Shown here piece after piece: positions 11,759 to 24,100 of a stretch of DNA of 64,000 nucleotides. A program made the position numbers and the translations under genes. Origin of the DNA: Gigaspora rosea (taxonomy: Eukaryota; Glomeromycota; Glomeromycetes; Diversisporales; Gigasporaceae); assembly GCA_003550325.1 (NCBI GenBank), contig QKWP01000240.1:282384-346383 (forward strand), given 5' to 3'. Under the pieces are notes generated by a model that did no database searches, had not been told where the DNA came from, and was given only the letters and a program-made list of their open reading frames with translations. Every line of letters begins with the position of its first letter. The stretch's first letter is position 1.

Positions 11759-13982
11759 TATACACTAGTGACCAGGTTAGGATTAGGGTTAGAGTTTGGT
11801 AGAAGTATTGATTAGATGACTTTTCTAACCAAAAATTTCACAAAATTTTAGTTTTATAATCAAAATTTTAAGTTAGAAGTGATTTTTAAACTGTTTTACT
11901 TCAATTTCATATTACATCTGATGCTGCATCCCAATTGGTTAATTAGAGTGTAGTGATGTATCACAATGGAAATAATTTAATAACTCTTTATTATTTATTC
12001 CAAATAAATAAACTTTGTATAAGGTTTTAAAACAAAGGGTGTTATTTATGGAAATATGTCTTTATAGAGACCCTTTTTATAAATAACCAATCGAAATTGA
12101 GCATGTAACTATAGAATATATTTCTTATTATTAGCCAATTAAAACTAGCTATAAACTTTCTAACTCTATAAGAAAAGTGGTACAGGTTGTGGTACAGGTT
12201 TGTGTTAGGAATGCTCGAAATGGCACAGATTTTGTGGCATGTACATAAACATTTTATGAAATGGCATAGTAAAATAGCACAGACATTGGGGCAAAAAGTG
12301 GTATATAATATCATGTCATATAAAATAGCACATTCAGATGACACATATCTGTATATTACACCTGTATTGGCTTGTGATACATGTTGGCTTGTTTTGTAGA
12401 GAGCGAAAGATCAGTAAAGGATTTTTTTTAAAAAAGAGTGATATCTCATGGTTTTACTAATGAAGCTTCTCTGTGTGTCTTAACAAAAAAAATTCTTACA
12501 AAATTTTGCTTCATATGCAGTTATCTTATTTATCTTATATCGATTACTTATGTAAATTTATGTTTTAATAGTTAATCTACATCATTATCGCAATGGGACA
12601 TGAATTTACGATCATTACCTGTGCCAAATTCATGCTGATTCGACTAGTAAACTGCTACAAAACCTATGTCATTTACAGTCCAATTGGCACAGGCACACAG
12701 CTCTGCACAGCCCATCAAATCTGAACCAGTGATGATAATTTTATGCTGCAATAAACCATGAATTATGCATGCAATAAAAGGAAATTATGTGTTTTAATGC
12801 ACATAAAATTTTTTATAATTATGTGCTATTTTGCACCCAAAATTCATGTTTATACACGATTATACTACATTTTGTAGCATAACACATTGAGGCTTAGTGC
12901 AGAACCTGCTATTCAGAATACTTCAGAACTTTCTCAAAATTTTTTTTCAACCTTGCTCATAATTTGTGTTGATTGATTTTCTACTCAGAATATTTCAGAA
13001 TTATACTTAAAGTACCAATTATGCGAAGATTGCTTAATAGCAACATACTTTATACAGCATTATGCAGCAAATCTAACTTATTATGTATTATCTATTATAT
13101 TATGCAGCTTATGCAGTTTAATGTGAGTTGCATAAAATTATTGTCCCTGTTAAATTGTAGTCAAGCTAATTGCTACAACTTAGCAGCTTTATTTTGAAAA
13201 TAATTATCATATATTATTGATTTATACCACTTTAAATATATACAGTTTTTATATAATATATTAAAAATTACTAAAAATGAGACAAATCACATGTTTTGGT
13301 CTTTGTTTATTAGCTAATTTTTAAAAAATTTGTTAATTAATAAAATTTTAGCTACTACAAAAAAAATTTTTAACCAATCAAAATACAAGGAATCAATAAA
13401 ATATCAAAATTCATTATGAATTTTTTAAAATGTGACAAATTTGTCGCGAATTAGCATTTTAGTCTTTAGATATTTTGAACTGTAACTCTAAATATAATTG
13501 GATATTATATATAGGATCTCTATAGAGATATGTCTCTTATATAATTTTTTTAAAATAAATATTACTCTAATAACTAATAATTTTACAATAATGAATTATT
13601 AATTTTATTAATTGGTAGTTACAATCAAAAGGTACAAAATTTCTAGTAAAAATTGTCACAGATTATAATTTAAAATGAAATTTACATTCTAACTTAACCT
13701 GCTAGCCTTCTAAAACCCATTAATACTTGTTTATTATGATTTTTTTTAAAACTAACCCTAACCCTAAACTCCTAACCCTAAAAAATACACCCAAAAAAAA
13801 TTTAGTTTTTGAGATTTTATACTATCATTTCATTTTAATCTGAATTTCATTATGATCTGTCATTAATTATCTTATATAATAAGTGAAATACTATATGCTT
13901 CAATTTTTAAGAAAAATCTCTATATTAAATAATTAAAAATATTCATATCTTATGATCTATCAAACCTTGATGATTTTACTAT
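11759..13982. other. Non-coding AT-rich stretch with telomere-like words
   Basis: TTAGGGTTAG occurs at about 11775-11795, and CCCTAACCCTAA-type words at about 13750-13785. Around 12180-12330 a loose TGGCACAGA / GTGGTACAGG repetition produces overlapping open frames on both strands that look accidental. No exon chain is supported. Confidence 0.45.
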
Positions 13983-14329
13983 TGTTATAGAATAGGTTTT
14001 AGTTAATTTTGGTAAAAATTTAGTTGAGAAATTAGAACTTAATAAAGAAATTTTGTAGTACCTGAAGGGAGGATTTACTTATTTGTGTGGGTGGTACAAA
14101 CCTAAAAAGAAAATTCAACGTAAAAATAAACTAAGTTCGTGAAATTAAAAATTTAGGGTTAGAGTGTGTTAGGATCTTAACGTTAAAAGCTATAGGGTTA
14201 GAGTAATGCCCATTATATGTAAAATTTCATGCCTGTCATTTTTAATTAGTGCACCAGGACAGGTTTATATACTCATTTTCTTGTATTTTCTCTTTTTACA
14301 GTTTTTTTGTGTTTTTCTTTGCTTTGCTT

Positions 14330-17300
14330 ACGTGTCAGGCTGATCTGGGATCATCACATTTTACATTTTCCGATTGGCTAATTTTCCTTTTTGAATTTGT
14401 ATTACCTGCACAAATAAGTGCACGCCCTGAAGGGGTGGCAGTCATCATAATCATTTTGGAATATTGTTTTACGGATGGCCATATTGTGTCCCTCAAAATT
14501 TTTATGCTCCAATCTTCTTTATGGGCTTCATTTAATATGTAGACTGATTGTTTCATAATGTCTACATTTAATAATGTAGATAGTCTATTTAACACATGCC
14601 CATGAGCTATCAGTAGCCTAATCTTCAAGTTGTTGGCGGGTTATATTATGCTCAATTTTATGATAATGAATCTTAGCATTTAAAGCTTGTGTTAATAATC
14701 TAGATCCTTATTCTTTAACCAAGATTTGAGTAGGCATAAAAATGAAGATATTATGAAGTAGAATACCTGTCTAGGTAAATTTACACAACCCATCAGGTTT
14801 TTCAGGATTGAAATGAGTAAGAGGGTTATCTCAGGATGTATCAAATGAATAGAAACAGAGTAATATGGTTATAGGTTTATCTGAAGTTTTTCCAAAAGCA
14901 ACAAAAGATACTACAATAAGTATTGTGTCCCAATCTTGATATAAAGCAAAATAGTTACTATGTGCTAGTTCTATAACCCATAGATTATCCCCTACTAATT
15001 TTGGAGAGTCTTGGGGACTAAATCGCACAGTTTGTAATCCTCTAAGGAAGGCTGTAAAAATGGCAATGACTCTATTAATATAAGGAAGAACTAAATCAAA
15101 TCTTATGACATATCCAACTTGTATTGGTAACATGTCTACTGTAAAAGCAGTAATCTATTTTAGTCTTGCATATGGGTCTTTTGGAATTAAAGCACTTATT
15201 TTGGGATCACTATCAGCTGATTCATGCCAATATAATATGTTAGCAATTCCATAAAATTTAAATAAATCTATTATTAAAAAAATAAAGGTACACTATAGAA
15301 AATCAATAAAAGGCCATGTTAATATTCGTTTTTCTATTGTATACATAAACATGTATGCAGCTGTCATAAGGCAATACATGTTAGCATAGACATAAGTTGG
15401 ATATGCCATGACTTCTTGCAAATAGAGTGGATTATTATTGACATTATACCAAAAAGTTTGTCCATTTGTTAATACCTGTAGGGACTTTGCTTGAGATAGG
15501 AGAAAAATGTTGAGTATGAATTACCTATTTGTTCGGTTTTTGCTGTATAAAGGAATTTTTCTAGGAACCATTGATGTATGTAAAAAGTTGGTTCTAAGAA
15601 AAGATTATTTAATGGTGGCATCATATGGAATAATTGATGAGGTAAAGTCCATGTAATGTCATTCATGAATCCCTAGTAACTTTGGTAGCGTAATCTGAAT
15701 TTTGAGGCTCCTTTAAAAACTTATTCCAATATGTTAAATATTTTTCTGAAAAAACTGTTTTTAAATCCATATGCACTGCCATAACTTGATAAAAGAAAGG
15801 AAGTTTATTGTTTTGTATAAATACCCAAAAGGCAAGTTTATTCCATTGTTTAACCTTAGTTTTTTCTGGGTTGATATACCTCATCTGACCTGACAACTGT
15901 TTAACTATGGATTTTGTACTAACAACTTGATTAGTTTTTTAACTATAAAATTCTACAATTTTAAAACATTTATGAAATAGGTGTTTAGAAGTAGGTAGAT
16001 GATGGAGAGGATCAGATCTAATTCGCATACCCAGCCCACACCCTTAATATGATACAACTTCATAAGTTCTTCCACATTTTGTTTATGTTCTATGGCAAAT
16101 TAATGATATAATAAAGGCTGGAATGCAGTCCAACCAACATGCCCTATATCACACTGTATAGCAGCTGTTATATATTTTTTAGTATTAGCATCTGATTGGT
16201 AATATTTAAAATTAAAAGGACAGCATCTATGCATTCAAGATCATGAATCTTGGGTGAGGTTCTAAGGTTAGATTTTTTGCAGTTGTTCTTCTAGCATTGT
16301 AGCGGGCTTTTAAGAAAGTATCTAAAATTCCTCTTTCGAATTTATGTCAGTGAGTATAAAATGCATAAAATCCAAGATACTGGATTTGTTCAATATCATT
16401 GGAGATATCAAAGTTAAAAAAGATATTATCTTTTTTCCATGCATTGTTTTAGTCGGTCTAGGTTCATATTTTTTAAATCAAAGTGATACCTATTGAGTCG
16501 TCACTGAAATTATATAAAATGTTATTAGAGTAAAACTCATCAGGATGCTTTTGCTACCTATGATATTCACACCATCCAGCAATGAAATCGATATGAAATC
16601 CTTTTGTATTATACCAACTCGGTAGCTAAAAATCCTGTCCCACCATCTTGACTTTGTAATGCATATTATTTATTATATCTTTATGGCTATAAAAAGAGAG
16701 AATTTGACTTTCCAATTTACAATAGGATGGAAAGTAACAAAGTAGGTTCAGAAAATGTTGATTTCGGTCCAATGATAAGTGTGGCGGCATAAGGACAGTC
16801 CTCCCTTATGAACCTGTTTTTGGTTATAATAATGCAATTGATGTCATTAGGATCATAATGTTCAGTAAATTTGTCAGGATTAAATTTCAATAATTTAAAG
16901 CAGATAGAGTGCTGAGGTATCTTAAGTGAAAACGTGAGTTATTGGGCTTCTGTCAAACCGAATATAGGGCAATTTTGTAAATGACTATGTTGACCATATT
17001 TAAAAAATTTGTAGATTTTATCTTCGATTTCCTCACCATATCTTGAATACCTTAGGGCACTCAATCGTGCTAAACTTTTAGCTTGGAAATAGCCAGTTCT
17101 GCTATCAAATTCGTGAGCGTCTGCCTCAAAGTAAAATCATCCATTTGCTTGCTTAAATACTTCTAGATTTTCAAACAAAATTTGCATGTTCTGGTTTAGT
17201 GGCATTCCTGTACCATCTCCAGTTACAGGATAGGTAATCCTTTTGATTTTTTCCATTTGGATTACAATATCTAAGTAGTAAGATACCATGTCCTGAGCAT

Positions 17301-17480
17301 CTACTAATCGGATGGCTTACCTTGCAATATTTTATTTTAAGTCTAAAATTGAAGAATTTAAATTAACATTTCCAAATTTTTCAGCATTTACGACTTGAGA
17401 TTTTAAAAATCCATATAAGCCCATAAACCCATACTTTCTGGATATAGAATCCTAAGGACAGCCCTGTCGGGCAAGAATTT
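14330..17480 (-). pseudogene. Large unrecognised protein, decayed
   Basis: The minus strand reads as protein-like sequence over some 3 kb, broken by stops and frame changes. Readable stretches, N to C, include ITYPVTGDGTGMPLNQN (about 17180-17240), a DAHEFDSRTGYFQAKSLARL block (about 17070-17130), SWYNTKGFHIDFIAGW (about 16570-16620), KARYNARRTTAKNLTLEPHP (about 16250-16310), QCDIGHVGWTAFQPLLYH (about 16100-16160), and blocks at 15663-15896 and 15469-15666. The tail is at 14335-14628. I do not recognise the family. Several stops fall where TGG would be expected. It faces away from the plus-strand gene starting near 17540, so the two look divergently arranged. Confidence 0.5.
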
Positions 17481-17539
17481 ATTTTTAAACATAGGCCTGG
17501 TCCCTTGAAATTAGATAATTACTGGTTCTTTATTCCTTT

Positions 17540-19085
17540 AAATATTAAACATTCTTTAGCAACCCAATTTGTAAAAGGTGTTGAATTGAAAAGTTTATAT
17601 AGTTGGAAATTCAATTACACAAGCGTTCTCATGCCTCTAATTAGTCAAGAACATTTACTTTAAACTATACTTATTGGTATTGTTATGTTCATGGATACGT
17701 CCTAATTGGACTATTTACACTATTTGGTATATTGTTTGAAAATAAAGTATTACCCTTCATTGAAATATCTGATATTAATATCCAATATGATATTTTAAAT
17801 GACACATTAAATAAAGCAAACATTCAACCCATTTTTGGAAGCTAGGAACAACACAATTAGAATGAAATCACCTATGAGGTGACCCATCCTTTCACCCAAG
17901 AAAAATTGATGAAATAATGCAACTTGCTCCTACTTTCAACTTAACACAAACCCAAATCGTCCTTCAGGACATCTTGAATCATGACCACAACATTCCACAA
18001 AACCTGACTTTTATAACTGACAAAAATAAGCTTCACATCAATTTTGATGATAATGGCGAATATATTATTTATCCAGTCAAATGGTTTCCTGAAAGGCTAA
18101 ACTGGGATGTTGAAGCTACAATTGAATATCTTGAGACGATTCAAGACAAAAAGTATTTAAATCAAGATCAGTTAGAAGCACAAATTGGTTTACTCATTGC
18201 CCTTTATAAACATTCAAAACTTACAGTCATATATTCTACAAAAGAAATCACCTCACCAGAACAAACTTTGAAATTATTAAAAGAACATAAGCTTAGTGGA
18301 CACTATGGGATTATTGGATGAAAGTGAGCTAATCCAAGTAATGCTTGATGCCCTATAGCATTATCTAGAAAATCAGAAAGAAGAACTACTTAACACTCCA
18401 TTACCCTACCGGTATTCAACCTTGAATCAGACTTATGGTCTTGGTATCCAAATTTGTAGATTTATGTCAAGAAACACTGTATAAACTTTTATCCCTAGTC
18501 CCAGAAAAGGTTGCAACTATAATAAACACCTTCATCACTTGATTGAAAAACCTTAATTTAAAATTATTAACATTTTCCTATGAAGTAGTTACCAAGATAG
18601 GTGTACTATTGCGAGCATTATACACATTTAGTAAATCTGCATAGAGCGAGCTCTTTTCCATTTTTTCACAATTTATTGATAATGCTTAGAGTGATCAGAT
18701 AGACATCAAGAGAATAAAAGCAGTTTGGGGTATAACTAGTCTCTTCTACATTCCATATCTTAGCAAACGTAGAAGAACTATTGATTCTTTAGTTGCTATG
18801 CAAGAATCTGAAATGACTGATCCAATTGAATATTATGGTAACCATGTAAAATATTTAGAGACCTTATATAAAGATATTCAATCAATAATTGAGAAGACTC
18901 AAGAAGAAAGAAGAGCCCGAAATACATGGAAGTGTGCCAAATGGATGAAATTGCTTTTCTCCAATCGACCTATAGAAAACCTTTTACGAACAACCTTTAT
19001 TACATATACAGTAATTGTGAAGCTAATAGATGATAACTTTTTTCTAGTTCTTACCCAAATTGGAACTTACATAGTTTGTTCTTAA
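17540..19085 (+). pseudogene. Unrecognised plus-strand gene, decayed
   Basis: Coding-like sequence begins near 17540 (LATQFVKGVELKSLYSWKF). It passes a hydrophobic, membrane-like stretch (about 17690-17750), then an intact 134-codon block (17917-18321) containing NFDDNGEYIIYPVKWFPERL. It continues in broken frames to a basic and coiled-coil-like block at 18798-19085 (KDIQSIIEKTQEERRARN). It ends right against the polypurine tract and LTR-like repeat. Stops and frameshifts separate the blocks. No known domain is recognised. Possibly a structural protein of the element; that is inference. Confidence 0.45.
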
Positions 19086-19096
19086 AGGGGAGAGAA
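19084..19096 (+). other. Polypurine tract
   Basis: AAAGGGGAGAGAA sits immediately before the TGTTATAG start of the LTR-like repeat. In LTR retrotransposons this is the plus-strand primer position. Confidence 0.5.
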
Positions 19097-19097
19097 T

Positions 19098-19688
19098 TGT
19101 TATAGAATAGGTTTTAGTTAATTTTGGTAGAAATTAGTTGAGAAATTAGAACTTAATAAGGAAAATTTGTAATAACTATATTTAGTAATAGTGATATGTA
19201 GAATTGATGTGCAATGATGCTCAATGACGCTTAGTAACACTTAACAATGCTTAGTGATGCTTAACGATGCTTAGTGATGCTTAACAACGCTTAGTAATAC
19301 TTAGTGACGCTTAATAACACTTAATGACGCTTAGTGACACTTAGCTTAATAGATATATAAACTCTCCTTATTTCTCTTAGTTTAGAATAGATTCAGACAT
19401 TGTATTTTATACTTACCTTTATAATTATTATCCTCATCGCTTATTATTAATAGACTCTTGGATTTCTAAGGAACAGACATTTTGGAATAGCCCTCTTATT
19501 AAATTAACAAATTGTCTATTATCTCTTGTTGTATTCTTACCAAACTGCCTTAGAGAAGTATATAGTTTCTTACAGATATAAAGGAAACTATACCCCTCTT
19601 TCACACCGCTTTACACCCAAAGTAAAGGATCTCAGGAGCCATGTGATTGTAACTTTATCGGTTAAAGAAGGTTTCCAATACTGTAACA
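19098..19688 (+). repeat. LTR-like terminal repeat, 591 bp
   Basis: Starts TGTTATAG and ends CTGTAACA, giving TGTTA/TAACA inverted ends. It contains a TATA-like GATATATAAACTC at about 19350, as expected for a U3 promoter, and a 10-bp minisatellite upstream of it. Only its first 75-80 bp is matched at the left end of the unit. Confidence 0.5.
19211..19345 (+). repeat. 10-bp minisatellite, about 13 copies
   Basis: Units follow TTARYRAYRC, for example TTAGTGATGC, TTAACGATGC and TTAGTGACGC, in strict 10-bp register. Most differences between copies are C/T or G/A. Confidence 0.85.
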
Positions 19689-20269
19689 TTATCATTATAA
19701 TTACAAAAATTAGCTTTACAACAGCTTTTACAACTTTAAATTAAGTATAAAAAAGAGTTACTTAATAAAAAATACTTTATATATAAGCAAGTCCCATTCT
19801 GCACTATAGAAAAAATATATAAATTTCTGATTTCATTTATTATAAGGTTTATCATTTTTTGTTCCCTTTAAAAATGATTTACTACTTAAATATTTAAAAT
19901 AAAAATTAGTCTACTTTTTGTTGTAATAAATATAGTAAATAAATTTGTTGTACATAATTTCAAGAAAGATAAATTGTAATATCTAATAAATTAGATTTTT
20001 TAAAATTACAAATTATTAATTCCAAAATTTTAAATATCTTTATATACTATTTGAATTTGTTATCTAATAATTTTTAAAAATAAATTAATTAATATGATTT
20101 AATAAAATTAAAAAATATATTTATTTATAATATTTTTATTTTTTATATATTATTCAATATATTTGTACTATTCTAATATTTTGTTTTTTTTATTGGCCAG
20201 TAAATATATTAAATTTTATATCTTTATATTTTAAATACAACTTACTATGCAGAATTAATTTTTAATATA
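19689..20269. other. AT-rich DNA, nothing supported
   Basis: Long runs of A and T with short TTTAAAAATAAA-type words; no exon or structured repeat seen. Confidence 0.4.
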
Positions 20270-20560
20270 TAGTAACTAAATTTTGCAATAATCAAATCTG
20301 TTTTCTGACCTATACGGGCATGATCATCATTAGGATCTTGGTCAACTCTGCATTTTTCTTGACTTGCAACTAATTGTCGCTTATACCTAAAATACAAAAA
20401 ATAAAAATGTTAAAATAAAATTTAATAACACATGTTCTGAACCTTGAAGAATTACCAATATTTTTGAAACTTCTCTTAAGATTTGCTATAAATAAGCTTC
20501 TCTTGTTCTAACTCGGTTGGACCAATTGGTCCCGTCACTGATTTTGATCAATACTTATTC
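20270..20560 (-). pseudogene. Coding-like relic, two short blocks
   Basis: Minus-strand blocks read VTGPIGPTELEQEKLIYSKS (about 20460-20530, with a stop) and YKRQLVASQEKCRVDQDPND with HARIGQKTDLIIA after it (about 20280-20390), separated by an intron-like gap. The composition is clearly protein-like but no family is recognised. It may be the end of a transposon-associated gene. Confidence 0.4.
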
Positions 20561-20929
20561 TAAAAGCAGGGGCAATGAAGTGAATCATAAGCTCCTCTTT
20601 ATTTATTGGGAGTTCTAAATGATTAAATATAGACTATTGTTTTTAATTGCTTTCAAATGTTGTATATATAAGAAAAATAAGTAATATTTGCTAATAAATA
20701 TATAATTAAACTAGTATTATTACAAAAATTTTGTTTAATAAAATTTTATGTTGATAGATAAGTAATTAATTTGAATTAAATGTATTTATATTAGAACTTG
20801 GAGTTCTACAGTTATAAGTAACTTCAAATTATTTTTTAATTGCTTTACCAATTTTTTTAAACTCTTGAATAGGAGTATTATTAAAGCAATTTCTATAGTA
20901 TTGGTTTTCTATTATAATATTATAGTTAT

Positions 20930-21570
20930 GTATTAAAAATTTGACAAAGCTTTAGTGACTTTATCAATAGTATTTTACAGAGCCTAAGTTCCAAAAATAT
21001 CTAATAATAAGTATACTATTTCCTTAATTAAACATAAAAAAATGAAAATATTCAAATATAATATTGATTTGTTTTAAAGTTAAAGGTAAGCCATATTGTT
21101 CTTTTGTTTTCTTTAGTAGTTTTCATTAATCGTATTAAAAATTGCTAAATTTTCAGAAATAGCTGAATGATGAGTATGCTATTTTCCCAATTAAACTCAC
21201 AAAAATGAGGATTTTCAAATAAAATATTAGTTTGTTCTAAAGTTAAAAATGTACTATATTGTCTTCAATGGTTTTAGTAACTTTATATAAAGCCAAAGTT
21301 CCAGAAATAGCTAAATGATAAGTATACTATTTTTCTAATTAAACCCACAAAAATGAGAATATTCAAATAAAACATTAGTTTGTTTTGATGTTAAAAAGTG
21401 AGCCATATCATTCTTATATTATCTTTAGTAACTTCATCAATAGTATTATGCGAAGTCAAAGTTCCAGAAATAGCTAAACAATAAGTATGCCATTCCCCAA
21501 TTAACCCTACAAAAAATAAGAATATTTAAATAAAATATTGATTTGTTTTGAAGTTAAAGATGAGCCTTAT
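20930..21570. repeat. Tandem array, four units of about 146-163 bp
   Basis: Landmark TTCCAGAAATAGCTAAA recurs near 20988, 21151, 21297 and 21460. Each is followed by an AATTAAAC-CACAAAAATGA block and then TTTGTTTTGA-GTTAAA. On the minus strand each unit has short open frames with similar residues, so this may be a decayed repeat protein; no domain is recognised. Confidence 0.7.
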
Positions 21571-21769
21571 TGTAATTAAGCAATCTTGAAATAAAAATAT
21601 AGTATTGTATAATAAATAATAAATAAAGAAGTTTTGAAAATATAAATATTTGATCTGTATAATGTTACTCAGAATATTACTTTTGGAAATGATTAATCTA
21701 TACAAAATAATAGTATAAATTGTACTTTGTATAATCCCAAAAGGTTTTGTATAACACTAAAGTAATAGA

Positions 21770-21910
21770 CAAAGGCAAAGAATTGCACAGAAGAAGAAAT
21801 TAGAAACAAGAAAGAAAAGAACAAAAAAAGAAAAAAAGAAAATTTAAAAAAGAAAGAAAAAAAGAAAAAAAAAGAGAAGAAAAAAAATTTAAAGAAATAA
21901 AAAAAGTAAT
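21770..21910 (+). repeat. Polypurine (A/G) tract
   Basis: About 140 bp of almost pure A and G (AAGAAAGAAAAGAAC-type words) with few pyrimidines. It is low-complexity, possibly triplex-prone. Confidence 0.7.
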
Positions 21911-22438
21911 TACAACTAGAGAACAGTAAATATATATATAAAACAAAAAATTTTAAACTGATATAAAAGTTGAAAATTATAGTTACAAGGAGTTATAGGT
22001 CTTATTGATATTGCCAAAACTGTAATATAGCAATCTTTAACTATAGACTTACTATCCTACTTGACTTAATATAAGAAAGGGTTTAGGAATGTGTATACAC
22101 AAAATAAAATTAAGAGACAAGAAAAAAATACTAAAATACAAGATAAAACTAAACTCAAACTGTAAAAGGTAAGAAGACAACAGATCACCTTATAAAATCA
22201 TGTGACAGCAGCTAAATTAACTTTTATAGGGTTAGGGTTTTTATAGGATTAGGGTTAAATACAGAAATAGAGTTAGAGTACGGGTGAAGAGAAAGGGTTA
22301 TAGTAAAATTTATAAGTGATTTTGAAAAATGAATGTTTGTTTTGAACTTTCCTCGTGTTACGTTACATATTACTTAGAATTTGATTGGTCGAGGAACATA
22401 TCCAAATAAATTCACTCATTACTTATTATATTCTTGCT

Positions 22439-23245
22439 TCTAAGTAATAAATGCCTTAAAGAATTTCATAATCAACTGCTTTTTGAAAACTATAATTTTT
22501 GATTTTTGCTGCCATTCATTAGCTTTTTCTTGATTAGGCGATGTTCAATAACCATCGCAACCAAGTTTATATTGTTCATTGTAATCACCATTTTTAGCTA
22601 ATCTCAAATACTATTCAAATGCTTTCTTTTCATCCTTATTAATACCTCTTCCATCATCATAGCAAGGTCCAAAATTATATTGCAGTTGACACTTTCAGCA
22701 GATTTCAAATACCATATGATGCATTTTTTTTTATCCTTGGCTGCGCCTATGCCATTTTTTTATAACAAAATCCAAGATTACATTGTCCTATTGAATATTC
22801 AAACGCTTTCCTTCCTTCATAATAATCGTGCCTATACCGTTTTGACAGTACAATCGGAAATAATCCTGTCCATTGGAATTACCGCCTTAAGCAGATTTCA
22901 AATATCATTTAAATGACTTTCTTTTCATCCTTGTCTGTGCCTATGCTATTTTGAAGCAGAATCCAATATTACATTATGCAACGGAATTGCCACCTTCAGC
23001 AGATTTCAATACTATTCAAATGCCTTTTTTCATCCTTGTTTGTGCCTATGCCATTCCTGTGGCAAAATCCAAGATACATAGTGCAACGGAATTGACAACT
23101 CAAGCATATTTCAAATACCACAAAAATGCCTTTTTTCCTTCCTTGTCTGTACCTATGCCATTTTCATAACATCGTCTAGGATTAACTTGTCCATCAGAAT
23201 CATCACCTTCAGTAGATTTCAAATTAAAATAATATGACATATTGG
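22439..23245 (-). pseudogene. Sel1-like repeat protein, decayed
   Basis: Sel1-like repeats are TPR-like helical pairs used as protein scaffolds. On the minus strand five or six units read along the pattern GQ..CY.NGIGTDKDEKKAFEWYLKSA. Clear examples are GQVNPRRCYENGIGTDKEGK (about 23155-23205) and GPCYDDGRGINKDEKKAFE (about 22620-22675). A plausible C-terminus KKQLIMKFFKAFIT ends with TAG near 22440. The Trp of the FEWYL motif is TAG at 22611-22613 and 23012-23014, and TGA at 22905-22907, and there are single-base frame losses. It is therefore a pseudogene. A related but larger Sel1 pseudogene lies at 46362-49890 on the other strand. Confidence 0.8.
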
Positions 23246-23697
23246 TTGGATCTAAACTAAGTTTATTTCGTAATATTTAAGAATAAAGTTAGGAATCATT
23301 ATCGTTAATTACGAAAAAAAAAAGTATTTATAATATTACATTCGATTAGAATTTGGACACATGGTCGACCGGCTAATGCGTGTAAAGACTACATACATAG
23401 TTCATTAATAGTAGGAGTACGAAATTCCGAAACATAAGGTTAAAATGAGAAATTTCCAAAATATTACGAAAAGTAGGCGGTTGGTCAACCGTTAGTAATT
23501 ATGCAGGCGGAACTGTCCTAGTGAATCGTAAGATATATCAAGTTGCGGTTGCGGCAAAAACCCAAATGTCGAACGAATGAATCCCAAGTGCCACATGAAT
23601 CCCAAGTACCGTATTAATTCAAAATACCATTATCAATAATTAAAATTTTGATAAATATCGGATATAAACTAAATAATAATACACGTATAGTTAGTAT
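23246..23697. other. No supported gene
   Basis: Slightly less AT-rich than the surroundings, with two CATGAATCCCAAGT/CCGAACGAATGAATCC-like words near 23565-23610. Could be promoter or 5' exon sequence of the frame at 23698, but nothing proves it. Confidence 0.3.
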
Positions 23698-23964
23698 TTG
23701 CCACTATCGAAATTAAATTATAATATCCATCAACTTTTTACTTGTCAATTCTTCGTTTTTCAGCAATTATCAGAACCGTTCCAAGAACAAAAAAAATTAT
23801 TACATTTCAAAAAATTAGATTATAATAATCAAAATAACACATTCGAAGAAGAAAATTTCTATCTATTCAGTCTAAAAAAAGATGTAGACTTAAACGAGGT
23901 CAAGTTTGGAATTATAACAAGTTACAAATATTATGACATTCGCATATACGCAAGTTATAACTAG
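23698..23964 (+). CDS. Hypothetical small protein or gene fragment
   Basis: An 88-codon frame with protein-like composition (for example FEEENFYLFSLKKDVDLNEV) and no recognisable domain, signal peptide or membrane segment. A TTTTTCAG just before codon 22 looks like a 3' splice site. The stretch after about 23759 may therefore be the last exon of a gene whose upstream part is not visible. Coding status is unproven. Confidence 0.3.
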   Translation: MPLSKLNYNIHQLFTCQFFVFQQLSEPFQEQKKLLHFKKLDYNNQNNTFEEENFYLFSLKKDVDLNEVKFGIITSYKYYDIRIYASYN

Positions 23965-24100
23965 TTAAAACTCAATTACAGTATGACCCATTCCAATGTT
24001 TCAAGTTCCGCTGCCGTTGCCAGCCACTTGGCTGATATTTTAGTCAGCTGGCTTAGACAGCCGTCATAAAATTTTGTGGCTTACAGCACTGTACAGTATA

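Larger units (their letters stand above)
13983..19688. mobile_element. Putative LTR-bounded unit with two divergent decayed genes
   Basis: A 75-80 bp direct repeat starting TGTTATAGAATAGGTTTTAG occurs at 13983 and again at 19098. The right copy is preceded by a polypurine tract, starts TGTTA and ends TAACA 591 bp later, like a complete LTR. The left copy keeps only about 78 bp, so the 5' LTR would be truncated. Between them lie decayed genes on opposite strands, which is not normal for a retrotransposon. Either a second element lies inside, or this is a different kind of unit. No reverse transcriptase or integrase motif was found, and no target duplication. Confidence 0.45.

Noticed and set aside
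12042..12399. Overlapping frames on both strands near 12.2 kb
   Set aside because: Both are driven by short TGGCACAG-like repetition; no motif or exon structure.
19211..19345. CRISPR-like array
   Set aside because: Ten-base contiguous units with no spacers; a minisatellite in a eukaryotic context.
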